A stretch of 55,557 bases of DNA from UBA5209 sp034002865 (GTDB lineage: Bacteria; Patescibacteriota; Dojkabacteria; SC72): assembly GCA_034002865.1 (NCBI GenBank), contig JAVEZR010000003.1:1-55557 (forward strand), read 5' to 3'. Positions within the stretch are counted from its first letter, which is position 1, and every line of letters starts with the position of its first letter. The notes under the pieces are model-generated. The model saw only the letters and a program-made list of their open reading frames with translations, ran no database searches and was not told the origin of the DNA. Position numbers and translations under genes: made by a program. Positions 7,362 to 16,869 of the stretch are shown here, piece after piece.

Positions 7362-7546
7362 TGTCTTTTAAGAGGCGCTAATGGGGTAAACAGGAAACCC
7401 GCAGAGATGATTCTCTGAGCTGAAGGTTCGAATCCTTCTTAGCGTCGCTGAATATAGGACAAGCAGTAGTAGCACGTTGTCTCCGGCCAACAAAGAGTGA
7501 GGAAACTGAATTCCCCCCGACCTCCTTCTCTCGCTACTACTGCTTA
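7362..7546 (+). ncRNA. Structured RNA: tRNA-like domain followed by a long branched hairpin
   Basis: Two structured modules lie side by side. The first folds like a tRNA: an 8-bp acceptor (7374-7381 with 7439-7446, one G-U), D-arm GGGT/ACCC, a 5-bp anticodon-like stem CAGAG/CTCTG, a short variable region, and a perfect T-arm GAAGG-TTCGAAT-CCTTC. The anticodon-like loop has only six bases (ATGATT), the acceptor has eight pairs and no CCA follows, so it is not an ordinary tRNA. The second module is closed by a perfect 13-bp stem (AAGCAGTAGTAGC at 7461, GCTACTACTGCTT at 7533) with inner hairpins GTTG/CAAC and GGAA/TTCC. The layout recalls bacterial Y-RNA-like RNAs, which carry tRNA-like domains, but this is only a suggestion. 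No SRP, tmRNA or RNase P consensus was seen. Confidence 0.6.
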
Positions 7547-7551
7547 TTTCC

Positions 7552-10500
7552 CTACCAGTTTATAGTCTCTCCCTTAATTCCGGTTATACTAATATCTCCA
7601 TCATATGTACCTGGACTTGTTCCATCAGGAACTAGCATACCCCACCATATACTTCTTGTTGTTGGAGTACCTGTGGTGACCTTAGGTACATTAGTTTCTA
7701 TCTCTGTAGATGTGGTAGACAGGGTACTAGCAGATGTGTATGAGGTAGAAGATACAAGAGAGTATTTCTGATATGAAATTGGGATTGTGCCACCAGAGCA
7801 AATAGGGAAATCAGTACACATATTGGCAGGGCCATATACTTCATGGTCAAGGCCAACATTTCCTGTAGGGGTAATTACAGTAGTTCTATCCAAAGGATCA
7901 TTACTTTGTCCTACACTTAAAGAGCCGTAATTTACTTCTGTTGTTATATTAAACGCTATTAAAGAGTTTAACTTAACACCAACAGAAACCTCGGAAGTAG
8001 AAGTAGCAGAATTATTATCCGTAGCTTTTATTGAACTCATCCAATACTCAGTAGGAAACTTTGTATTATCATCTGTAGGGTCTGAATAGTATTGTAAGTT
8101 CGCAATACAGTTGTAATCTGCAGAAGCGTCAGTAGTACCAGTACATGAGCCACCTACAACAGAGCATGATACTTCAGGATAGCAGTTGTTACTGTCTGCT
8201 TCTCCTAAAGTATCACATCCTGAATATCCAATTCCAGATCTATATGCATATCCAAGTATAGATGCTATTTCTCCGCCATCACAGCTATTATTATCTGTAA
8301 CGGTTGCAGTTAGTGAAACAGCTTGTGTTGTGTTTGCAGCTAGATTAATTGCAGCACCACCATTTATAGTGACTGTAGATACAACAGGAGCTACATTGTT
8401 AATTGAGAAAGTGACATTAGTAGCTTGAGTAGATGAGTCAGATGCTAAGTTCCTCTCGTCGAATATGTATGGATATGCGTTATATGTAGTATCTGGCATT
8501 ACAGAATTTATTGAATGTTCACATGAAGGGTTGGATGCTACTAAACTACTTGAACACCATGTATCAGCACCTCCTCCATCACAAGCTGTTCCTGATATTC
8601 CAGAGGTTTTACATACTACTAATTTAACATTCTCTACATCAATATCAGATGCTACTGTACTAAAGGTAATTGTAGTACCTGGATTTTTAGGCCCATCATT
8701 ACTAAAAGAGGTAAATGAGGGAGGATTATTACTTACTACAGTGAAAGTAGATATTGTATTACCCATTAAACTGTTTAAGTCATCGTTATACCAAACGACA
8801 TATAGACGGTTGTAGCTTAATAGGTTACCCCTTATATTTTTATTATCATCTTGTAAACCAGGGTTAAGTTCTGGGGATTGATCACTCCATGTTGTACCTC
8901 CATCTGTTGAGCTTTTAAAATAGACTGACATTTGATCAGCCAATGTACCTGATAAATATGCAACATATACATCCCCATTATTTTCATTTATAAATGGGAC
9001 TGGAGAGATAGCAGAGAGAGTGTCATTAAGTACATTTGTTTTTTGTGTAAATCCACTCCCTCTACTACTGTCATCAAAACTCCAGAACTCAATATCATTA
9101 GCAGCATTAGCTATATAGTTGGAGAATGAAAGGAATATGTCTCCAGTAGATTTTCTTAAGGATGCAGAGAACCATTGGTCATATGTTGTATTGTCTACAA
9201 GAGTCCCAATATTGCTCCAGCTTCCTGCCCAAGTGTCTGTTGTTGCTTCGTCATATACTTGATATCTAATTGTGTGATCAGCAATCTGAGCTTTAATAGC
9301 GATAATATCACCGCCTGTTAACAAAGGTAGTAGTTGTATCTGATCTGCTTGGTTAGTGCTCCATCCCGACGGTGTTGCGTCAGTCCAAGTTACTCCGTTA
9401 TTAATAGATTTTGCAACCTGTCCACCTGCGGTGGTAGTAAATTGCCCTGTTAAAAAGAGATCCCCTCCAACACCCTTTGTAATACTTGGGGGACCAGTTT
9501 GTGCTTCGGTAATTGCAGTCCCTAGTAGTACAGCTTTAGGCAGAATAAAAGAATCATCTGAGGTATCTAATGAGCTATAGTAATAATCATCGGTTGTATC
9601 ATCTGAGAAAGCCACATGTATTTTTGTCCCCGTAGTATCCCCCGGTGTCCATTGATCATACCAAATGGCCAAACTGGTTGTTCCATTTGCAGCTGCAATA
9701 GAGAGGGGATTACCCCAAGTCGTGCCTCCATTAGAAGTTTTACGATATACGACACTTTGTCCTGATATGGAGTTCTCATATGTGAATGGAGAGAGTAAAG
9801 AGTTTCCTCTTATTGTGTTTGTGTCATCGTTGTACCAAACCACATAAAGGTTATCTGTACCTAGAAGAGAACCTCTTACATATCGATAGTCATCTGTAAG
9901 TATAGGGCCGAGGGAAGAAGACTCAGTACTCCATGTTGTCCCCCCATCTGTTGAGCTTTTATAATATACCCTTGTAGAACTCCCAACCGTACCTCTAATA
10001 TATGCAACATAAAGATTTCCATTACTTTCATTTACTAATGGAACAGGAGAAAGAACAGTTCCATTTCCTGCTATAACATTCGTTCCAGCAGTCCACGCCC
10101 TTGAAGTATTGTTAAAGGTCCAGAATTCGATATTATTAGCAGCATTCGCAGTATAATTTGCAAATGTAAGGAAGATATCTCCGGTAGATTTCTTTAGAGT
10201 AGCCGAGAACCATTGGTCATATGTTGCATTGTCCACCAAGGAACCAATGGTGTTCCAAGTTCCTCCCCATGTGTCTGCTACTTCATCATAGATTTGATAG
10301 TCAATATCATCATTAGCAGTATCAGCTCTAATAGCTATAATATCGCTATCAGTAAGTAGTGGTAGTAGTTGAATTTGGTCTGTACGTAGTGTACTCCATC
10401 CAGTAGGAGAGATATCTGTCCAGTTGTCTCCACCATTTGTAGATTTAGAGACCTTACCACCAGCTGTTGTTGTAAAGTTTCCAGATACAAATAGGTCTCC

Positions 10501-12297
10501 TCCCGCACCCTTTGTAATACCTGGAGGTCCATCTATAGCTTCTGTAATGGTACCAGTTCCCGATACAGCTGTAATTACCCCACCAGATCTAAGAGTATCA
10601 CTTGTAGTGTTAAGGTTTGTATAAAAGATATCATCAGAAGCGTCATCAGAAGCCGCGATATGTATCAAAGTTCCAGTAGTATCCCCAGGTGTCCATTGGT
10701 CATACCATACCGCTACAGATGTCCATCCTATTTCTGAGCTATTTATGACAATGAATCCACCCCATGTTAGACCTCCATCAATTGTTTTTTTGTAAACAAG
10801 ATCTTGAGAAATAGTACTAATAGAGAAAGAATATCCGGTAGTAGCACTGGTGAATACTATTGATGGAGAAGGACCATATTCATCGGTTGCATCCAAATTA
10901 GTATCGTTCTTTACATAGAATTGGTATCCAACATCATTATCAAGAAATGCTAAAGATGGGGACGGATTATACTCATCTGTACCATCAATAATGGCAGTAT
11001 CAATATATGAAGCTGAAGATACACCATTTGCTACAACCGTACTTCCAAAGAGATCGTTATCATCATCATCGTAGTATACAAGGAACAATCTTTTATCGCT
11101 TAAGAAATTACCCCTTAGAGCTTTGTAGTCATCTCCGGTATTAGGGTTGCTTAGTACTTGTAATTCTTCGGTCCAAGAAGTTTCCCCACTTATTAACTCT
11201 TTGTAATATACACTTACATTACTATTTAGTGTTCCTCTTAGGTACGCTACATATAGATTATCATTATCTATATCCATCAAAGGTAAAGGCATCATTACAG
11301 TTGCATCATCAGTAAAGATATCTTCTCCCTGTGACCAATCTCTATCAATATTAGAATAAGTCCAGAATTCAATATCGTTTGCAGCATTTGCAGTATAGTT
11401 TGCAAATGTAAGGAAAATATCTCCAGTAGATTTCTTTAGAGTAGCCGAGAACCATTGGTCATATGTTGCATTGTCCACCAAGGAACCAATGGTGTTCCAA
11501 GTTCCTCCCCATGTGTCTGCTACTTCATCATAGATTTGATAGTCAATATCATCATTAGCAGTATCAGCTCTAATAGCTATAATATCGCTATCAGTAAGTA
11601 GTGGTAGTAGTTGAATTTGGTCTGTACGTAGTGTACTCCATCCAGTAGGAGAGATATCTGTCCAGTTGTCTCCACCATTTGTAGATTTAGAGACCTTACC
11701 ACCAGCTGTTGTTGTAAAGTTTCCAGATACAAATAGGTCTCCTCCCGCACCCTTTGTAATACCTGGTGGGCCATCTGTAGTTTCTGTAATAGCAGTGGTT
11801 CCTGATACAGCCATGATTACACCTGCAGCTCTAAGAGAGTCATCTGTAGTATTAAGGTATGTATAGAAGATGTCATCAGAGTCATCATCAGATGCAGCAA
11901 TGTGTATTTTTGTTCCAGTAGTATCTCCCGGTGTCCATTGGTCATACCATACTGCTACGGATGTCCACCCTATTGCTGTAGTATCTATTACGTTCGCAGT
12001 ACTCCACGTTGTACCTCCATTTAATGTTTTGCTGTACGCTAAATCTTGAGCCGTCGCATCTATGTAAAAAATATATCCTATATCACTATCAATAAATACT
12101 ACAGAAGGAGATGGGCCATATTCATCTGTTGCATCAAAAATAGTAGCATCTATTATAATCTCTACAGCCTCAACCTTATGAACAAGATTAATAATCCAAG
12201 GAAGATTTTGATAGAGAATTGGTGAAAGCAAGAAAGAGGTAATACTCAAGAGCAAAACAGAGAATATTCTATATCGTTTAGGGTTTAAAATAAACAT
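7552..12297 (-). CDS. Giant secreted surface protein with Asp-box (BNR/sialidase-like) repeats
   Basis: This 1581-residue protein begins with a hydrophobic export segment (IFSVLLLSITSFLLSPILY). The first ~1170 residues hold three long repeats of about 400 residues that contain Asp-box motifs such as STDGGTTW, STNGGDNW and TIDGGLTW, typical of beta-propellers including sialidases. Sialidase catalytic residues were not identified, so an enzyme call is not made. The last ~370 residues (Ig-like, with Cys pairs such as NSCDGGEI and SCTGTTDAS) match the C-terminus of the 13684-15393 protein. It ends in a WWGML motif region and a terminal tryptophan. It is last in a three-gene operon. Repeats one and two are 1242 bases apart and almost identical over 341 bases. 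Confidence 0.85.
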   Translation of the reverse strand: MFILNPKRYRIFSVLLLSITSFLLSPILYQNLPWIINLVHKVEAVEIIIDATIFDATDEYGPSPSVVFIDSDIGYIFYIDATAQDLAYSKTLNGGTTWSTANVIDTTAIGWTSVAVWYDQWTPGDTTGTKIHIAASDDDSDDIFYTYLNTTDDSLRAAGVIMAVSGTTAITETTDGPPGITKGAGGDLFVSGNFTTTAGGKVSKSTNGGDNWTDISPTGWSTLRTDQIQLLPLLTDSDIIAIRADTANDDIDYQIYDEVADTWGGTWNTIGSLVDNATYDQWFSATLKKSTGDIFLTFANYTANAANDIEFWTYSNIDRDWSQGEDIFTDDATVMMPLPLMDIDNDNLYVAYLRGTLNSNVSVYYKELISGETSWTEELQVLSNPNTGDDYKALRGNFLSDKRLFLVYYDDDDNDLFGSTVVANGVSSASYIDTAIIDGTDEYNPSPSLAFLDNDVGYQFYVKNDTNLDATDEYGPSPSIVFTSATTGYSFSISTISQDLVYKKTIDGGLTWGGFIVINSSEIGWTSVAVWYDQWTPGDTTGTLIHIAASDDASDDIFYTNLNTTSDTLRSGGVITAVSGTGTITEAIDGPPGITKGAGGDLFVSGNFTTTAGGKVSKSTNGGDNWTDISPTGWSTLRTDQIQLLPLLTDSDIIAIRADTANDDIDYQIYDEVADTWGGTWNTIGSLVDNATYDQWFSATLKKSTGDIFLTFANYTANAANNIEFWTFNNTSRAWTAGTNVIAGNGTVLSPVPLVNESNGNLYVAYIRGTVGSSTRVYYKSSTDGGTTWSTESSSLGPILTDDYRYVRGSLLGTDNLYVVWYNDDTNTIRGNSLLSPFTYENSISGQSVVYRKTSNGGTTWGNPLSIAAANGTTSLAIWYDQWTPGDTTGTKIHVAFSDDTTDDYYYSSLDTSDDSFILPKAVLLGTAITEAQTGPPSITKGVGGDLFLTGQFTTTAGGQVAKSINNGVTWTDATPSGWSTNQADQIQLLPLLTGGDIIAIKAQIADHTIRYQVYDEATTDTWAGSWSNIGTLVDNTTYDQWFSASLRKSTGDIFLSFSNYIANAANDIEFWSFDDSSRGSGFTQKTNVLNDTLSAISPVPFINENNGDVYVAYLSGTLADQMSVYFKSSTDGGTTWSDQSPELNPGLQDDNKNIRGNLLSYNRLYVVWYNDDLNSLMGNTISTFTVVSNNPPSFTSFSNDGPKNPGTTITFSTVASDIDVENVKLVVCKTSGISGTACDGGGADTWCSSSLVASNPSCEHSINSVMPDTTYNAYPYIFDERNLASDSSTQATNVTFSINNVAPVVSTVTINGGAAINLAANTTQAVSLTATVTDNNSCDGGEIASILGYAYRSGIGYSGCDTLGEADSNNCYPEVSCSVVGGSCTGTTDASADYNCIANLQYYSDPTDDNTKFPTEYWMSSIKATDNNSATSTSEVSVGVKLNSLIAFNITTEVNYGSLSVGQSNDPLDRTTVITPTGNVGLDHEVYGPANMCTDFPICSGGTIPISYQKYSLVSSTSYTSASTLSTTSTEIETNVPKVTTGTPTTRSIWWGMLVPDGTSPGTYDGDISITGIKGETINW
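10184..10524. repeat. Internal gene duplication, copy 1
   Basis: This stretch appears identical to 11426-11766, 1242 bases (414 codons) away in the same frame, while the flanking repeat sequence is clearly diverged. This fits a recent gene-conversion or unequal-crossover event between propeller repeats. Confidence 0.8.
11426..11766. repeat. Internal gene duplication, copy 2
   Basis: The partner of 10184-10524 in the same surface-protein gene. The third propeller repeat (around 9110-9490) is homologous at protein level but not identical in DNA, so the homogenised tract joins only two of the three repeats. Confidence 0.8.
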
Positions 12298-12344
12298 AGT
12301 AGAGGGCTATTAAGAGTTAATATGGACAAAATTAAAAAGTCAAT

Positions 12345-13667
12345 CTATCTCTCCTGTGTATTGTTAGATTTAACAAGAACTTTTTGTAGCCATCCATATT
12401 GTCCATTTTCAATTTTAACCTTATACCAATTCTCATTCTCTTCTATTACATCAAAAGTTTCATCCTCTTTGGCTTCATAAAGTATTTGTGAGTTAATATC
12501 TGGATTTTGGTAGATCATATATTTTGGAACAGCAATTTCTGGGAATACATTTAAAGTAGGGTAAGGGAGTGTACTGTCTTGGGCACCCTGAGTCTCACCT
12601 ATTTCAGCATCCTCTTTGTTAGAGATTTCTTTTACTAATGGGTAAAAGATTACAAGTAACATAATTTGTAGTGCTAAGAAGAATGATAGTGCTACTCTTG
12701 TATATTTATGACTACCAAGTAGTAATGCCCACCATTTTCCTGCTTTTTGTGCTAGACCGCTAAGTTTCCACATCTTTCCAATTAAGTAATATACGAGAAG
12801 AAGAGATAGACTTCCTATTAATATTGATGGGAAGTTCTCTTTAAAATCTGTAAAGATGGAGTTAATAAAACTGAAAGTATCATTTTCATCGGAGGTTTCA
12901 TCTACAGGTATATTGTTAATTAAAAATACCAATCTATCTTTCCTTAGCTCTATTGCATCAAGTAAAACTTGTACTTCTATGAAATACTCTCCTGAAGGTA
13001 GGTTAGTATCAAATTCTCCAGTTAAAGTAGAGGTTTGATTCGGTTTAATAAATCCAAAATTTACAATCTCATGCTCTTCTAATAGTTCCATGTTAAGATT
13101 CATAATCTTAACTTTAATAGTAGGTGATGCATCAACATTACCTAAGTTTTCTCCTACTAATTGAACTTTTATTGGTTGATTTAGCTCTGAGTCTAATACC
13201 TTAATGGAAAGAATTGATAGTGATCTTACATCCTCTTCGGTTACTACTAAATCTGAATCTAACCTGATTCCTTGAGTAATTGTAACTCCTTTTACTTCTT
13301 GATTACTTGGTACTGCTTTAACACGAAATACTCCATCATAGTCCTGGAATTTTGCATCTTCAGGTACTTGAGCTTTAATCTTAAAGGTTATTGTAGATTG
13401 GCCACTCTTGAATTTAAAAGTCTGTGAAGGTGTATACGTAAACCACGAGGAGATTCCTTCGAAGGTTGGCTCTATTGTAATATCCATCTCTTCTAAAGAT
13501 ACTGACCTAGAAATCATAAATTCTTTTTCAAAGGTTGAACCTGGTTTTAAGAACTTATGATTAAAATCTGTTGGTGAAATACCAAAACCTGCATAGGTAG
13601 AGAAAGTACTCAAACAGAGTAATAGAGTTCCTAAGATTATTTTTGTTGTTAGTTTTTTAATATTCAT
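12345..13667 (-). CDS. DUF916-like membrane protein with C-terminal SH3b domain
   Basis: 440 residues, starting with a signal sequence (IILGTLLLCLSTFSTYAGFG). The exported N-terminal half resembles the DUF916/pilus-chaperone-like fold (GISPTDFNHKFLKPGSTF, later beta-rich segments to about residue 245). Two membrane segments follow (about 275-297 and 320-345). The last ~60 residues look like a bacterial SH3b domain (ENWYKVKIENGQYGWLQKV), which often binds cell-wall peptide. In Firmicutes, DUF916 proteins are partners of WxL surface proteins; here the gene lies between two proteins with a shared WxL-like C-terminus, so a role in holding them at the surface is inferred. Spacing to its neighbours is 16 and 47 bases. 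Confidence 0.7.
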   Translation of the reverse strand: MNIKKLTTKIILGTLLLCLSTFSTYAGFGISPTDFNHKFLKPGSTFEKEFMISRSVSLEEMDITIEPTFEGISSWFTYTPSQTFKFKSGQSTITFKIKAQVPEDAKFQDYDGVFRVKAVPSNQEVKGVTITQGIRLDSDLVVTEEDVRSLSILSIKVLDSELNQPIKVQLVGENLGNVDASPTIKVKIMNLNMELLEEHEIVNFGFIKPNQTSTLTGEFDTNLPSGEYFIEVQVLLDAIELRKDRLVFLINNIPVDETSDENDTFSFINSIFTDFKENFPSILIGSLSLLLVYYLIGKMWKLSGLAQKAGKWWALLLGSHKYTRVALSFFLALQIMLLVIFYPLVKEISNKEDAEIGETQGAQDSTLPYPTLNVFPEIAVPKYMIYQNPDINSQILYEAKEDETFDVIEENENWYKVKIENGQYGWLQKVLVKSNNTQER

Positions 13668-13683
13668 ATTATTAGTTATATAT

Positions 13684-15393
13684 TTACCAACTTACTATCT
13701 CACCTTTTACTGCAGTAACAGTATTAACACCACTATATTCTCCTGCGACTGTACCAATAGGGATTAGCATTCCCCACCATGTATTTTTAGTAGTAGGACT
13801 TGTGGTAAGAGGTTTCGGTATATTTAATTCAACCTCTGTTTCGGTAGTAGAAAGGGCTATACCTGAAGCATATGCTGTTGCAGCTGTAAGAGAGTATTTT
13901 TGATTTAAAACAGGTATTGGTGTTCCACCTGTACATGTTGGATAGTTGACACACATATTAGCAGAGCCAGAGTGTTCTTGGTCTAATCCGACATTTCCAG
14001 TAGGGGTAGTAGTTAAAATCTTATCCAAAGGATCATTACTTTGACCTGCACCTAAGCTACCATAGTTTAGAGATGCTGTTACAGTGTATCCTAAATCTAC
14101 ACCTATTAATGAATTCAATTCTACACCAGCAGATACCTGTGTAGCATGAGTTGCAGAGTTATTATCTGTTGCTTTTATTGTATTTAGCCAGTTCTCAGCA
14201 GTATATGGAGTATTATCATCTGTAGGATCTGCATGGTACTGTAAGTTCACAGTGCAAGTATAGTTGGCAGAAGCGTCGGTAGTACCAGTACATGAACCAC
14301 CAACTAAAGTACATGAGACCTCAGGATAGCAGTTATTGGTGTTTGCATCACCAGCTATATCGCATCCTCCATATGTGATTGCAGATCTGTAAACATATCC
14401 AAGTACTGAAGCTATTTCTCCACCATCACAACTGTTATTATCTGTAACTGTTGCTGTTAATGTAATAGCTTTGGTAGTACTTTCTTCTAGATTAATTGCA
14501 GCTCCACTATTAAGAGTAACTGCTGATACTACGGGAGCTATATTACTAATTGTAAATGAGACATTGGAGCCTTGATATGCATCTGTTGATGGGAAGTTAT
14601 GTTGATCCACAATATATACATATGCATTGTTACTGCCATCTGGAGCTACAGAAGGAATACTGTATCCACAAGTTGGATTAGATGCTACAAAACTACTAGA
14701 GCACCATGTATCAGAACCTCCACCATCACAAGCATCTCCAGTTAAACCAGTAGTCTTACACACGATTAATTTTACAGTATGAGAGTCAGAGTCCGATGCT
14801 GTTGTTGACCATGTTATTGTTTGTCCAGGGTTTTTTGGCGAATCATTACTTACTGCAGAGAATCCTGGTCTATGATTAACAATGAAAGGAGAACCTGAAT
14901 CTCCAGTACCTTGGCTTCCAGCGGAACATGAAGCTGAAGAGCTTCCATCACATACGAATGCATACCAAGCATTGCTAGTTGCATCTCCAATTAGTGCCGT
15001 TCTTGAACAGGTAGCCTGAGAGCCAGTCGATGTAGAAGTGCTTGTACACCAAGTAGTAGCTGCACAAGTAGGAGCGGATCCATTTACAGGGGTTACAGAG
15101 TTAGTAGAACAGAGTATTAAATAGTAGTTATCATTATTAGCATCTGTTGCAGTTGTTTTAAATACAACATTACTACCAACATTTGTTGGTGTTGTTGTTG
15201 AACTAGCAGGATCTTCAAATGGTGTTACAGTAAATGCGGGTGCACTATTACCAACTGTCACTGATGTGGTTACAGAATCTGCCTTTACCTCAAATACCTT
15301 TGCCAGAGTGAAAATCGCTATTACAAAAAAACAAAGGAGAAATACTCGGGACGAAATCTTAGAGAATCCGACAAGAGGCAGGGTTTTAGGCAT
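13684..15393 (-). CDS. Secreted Ig-like surface protein sharing the operon's C-terminal module
   Basis: 569 residues with an N-terminal export segment (VFLLCFFVIAIFTLAKVF). It contains several beta-sandwich-like, cysteine-bearing repeats (for example DACDGGGSDTWCSSS, paralleled by TACDGGGADTWCSSS in the 1581-residue protein). The C-terminal ~370 residues align along their whole length with those of the giant protein, including NYGSLGAGQSNDPLD, TGNVGLDQE and WWGMLIP, and both end in W. The W-x-x-L pattern followed by a GEYSG strand suggests a WxL-like wall-binding domain, by analogy only. It is first gene of the operon and probably the most highly expressed. Confidence 0.75.
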   Translation of the reverse strand: MPKTLPLVGFSKISSRVFLLCFFVIAIFTLAKVFEVKADSVTTSVTVGNSAPAFTVTPFEDPASSTTTPTNVGSNVVFKTTATDANNDNYYLILCSTNSVTPVNGSAPTCAATTWCTSTSTSTGSQATCSRTALIGDATSNAWYAFVCDGSSSASCSAGSQGTGDSGSPFIVNHRPGFSAVSNDSPKNPGQTITWSTTASDSDSHTVKLIVCKTTGLTGDACDGGGSDTWCSSSFVASNPTCGYSIPSVAPDGSNNAYVYIVDQHNFPSTDAYQGSNVSFTISNIAPVVSAVTLNSGAAINLEESTTKAITLTATVTDNNSCDGGEIASVLGYVYRSAITYGGCDIAGDANTNNCYPEVSCTLVGGSCTGTTDASANYTCTVNLQYHADPTDDNTPYTAENWLNTIKATDNNSATHATQVSAGVELNSLIGVDLGYTVTASLNYGSLGAGQSNDPLDKILTTTPTGNVGLDQEHSGSANMCVNYPTCTGGTPIPVLNQKYSLTAATAYASGIALSTTETEVELNIPKPLTTSPTTKNTWWGMLIPIGTVAGEYSGVNTVTAVKGEIVSW

Positions 15394-15481
15394 TTTTTTA
15401 TTTTAACTAAAATTCTATCATTCATTCTATCGATATCACTGGCAGCATGTCAATTGTTTTTACAATATATTTTTACTTTAC

Positions 15482-16747
15482 TTAAAGTCTTTCCTCTATC
15501 TCTAATAATCTATTGTATTTAGCTAATCTTTCTCCTCTATCAGGACCACCAAACTTACTCTGTTGAGCAGGTGTACCTACTACCAAGTCAGCTATAAAGG
15601 TGTCATTTGTTTCTCCACTTCGATGAGAGATTACAGCATTCATACCACTATCTACTGTCATTTTTATAGCATCAATAGTTTCAGATACTGTACCTATTTG
15701 ATTTAATTTAATTAGGACAGCATTAATAGCTTTCTCAGATATACCCTTTTTAATTAACTCTGTATTTGTAACTAAAAGATCATCTCCTACTATTTGATAC
15801 TTACTGCCTAACTCTAATGTAAATCTCTTCCAATCTCCCCAAGCGTTTTGATCCATAGGGTCTTCTATAGAGAACATTGGATACTGAGAGTACCAATCTT
15901 TCTGAAGCTGTAACCACTCATTAGCATCTAAGCTTTTATCTTCTCTTCTCAGGTCATATTTCTGAGTATCTTTGTTAAAGAATTCTGAAGATGCTACATC
16001 TAGAGCTATTTCAAACTTGCCATCATATCCTGCACTCTGTACACCTTTCATAATAATGTCTAATGCCTCCTTGTTAGATTTCATCTCCTTAGGGGCATAT
16101 GCACCCTCATACCCAACACCAACGGAGTATCCCATACCATCTAATATGTCATGTATATGATGGAATATTTCACTACCTGCTTTAACTGTATCTTTAAAAT
16201 TAGGGAATATATTCTCCTTAGGTATGACCATATACTCCTGTATATCTGTAGACCAGTTACCGTGCTTTCCTCCCTCTAGTAGTAATATCTGTGGCCTTGG
16301 TAATACAAACTTGTCCTCTGAGTACTCCTTCTCCCAGTATATAAAGCCAAGGTATTCGTAGAGTTCTAATCCTACTCTAAGAGCAGAGACTCTACAAAAT
16401 GCCATAGAGCAGGAGAGTATACTGTTACCTCCTAATTTAGATTTATTCTTTGTTCCATCTAACTCTATTAGGAAATCATCAAACTGTTTTTGGGATTCAA
16501 ACTCTTTATCTATTACAGCTTCCTTTATTACAGTATTAATAATATCTACTGCCTTAAGTACTCCTTTACCACCATACCTATTGCTATCTCCATCTCTTAA
16601 TTCTAATACCTCATTTTCTCCTGTTGATGCTCCACTTGGCACATCCCCTCTTGCTTTATCTTCGCTCCATAGCTCTATTTTTGTTGATATTGTAGGTACT
16701 CCTCTAGAGTCTAATATTTCTATTGCATGTATATTTTTTATCTTCAT
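15482..16747 (-). CDS. eno: Enolase
   Basis: Phosphopyruvate hydratase of 421 residues, converting 2-phosphoglycerate to phosphoenolpyruvate. Key regions are present: ILDSRG at the N-terminus, SGASTGENE, the DIQEYM segment, DDLLVTN with the metal-binding acidic residues, the catalytic lysine in LIKLNQIG, and SHRSGET. The C-terminal lysine region reads SKFGGPDRGER where most enolases have IKTGAP-type sequence, so this is a divergent member. The ATG at 16747 starts the protein at MKIKNIHA, matching the family; the frame extends upstream to 16786 but that would add an unusual leader. Confidence 0.95.
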   Translation of the reverse strand: MKIKNIHAIEILDSRGVPTISTKIELWSEDKARGDVPSGASTGENEVLELRDGDSNRYGGKGVLKAVDIINTVIKEAVIDKEFESQKQFDDFLIELDGTKNKSKLGGNSILSCSMAFCRVSALRVGLELYEYLGFIYWEKEYSEDKFVLPRPQILLLEGGKHGNWSTDIQEYMVIPKENIFPNFKDTVKAGSEIFHHIHDILDGMGYSVGVGYEGAYAPKEMKSNKEALDIIMKGVQSAGYDGKFEIALDVASSEFFNKDTQKYDLRREDKSLDANEWLQLQKDWYSQYPMFSIEDPMDQNAWGDWKRFTLELGSKYQIVGDDLLVTNTELIKKGISEKAINAVLIKLNQIGTVSETIDAIKMTVDSGMNAVISHRSGETNDTFIADLVVGTPAQQSKFGGPDRGERLAKYNRLLEIEERL

Positions 16748-16869
16748 TGCTTCTCTTGTGTAAATTATTAATAGATTGTTACACAAAGAGAGAAAGTGAG
16801 CAAGTTAAAGATATGGCGTGAATATGAGTTAAAGTGGTATAATATACTTCTAATATGTATTTTTGAGAT

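Noticed and set aside
7362..7546. tmRNA, SRP RNA, RNase P RNA or an ordinary tRNA
   Set aside because: The SRP GGAAGG core, the RNase P GAGGAAAGTCC core and the tmRNA ends are absent; the six-base anticodon-like loop and missing CCA rule out a normal tRNA.
7552..12297. A functional sialidase
   Set aside because: Asp-box repeats are present, but no arginine triad or FRIP motif was identified; Asp-boxes occur in many non-enzymatic propellers.
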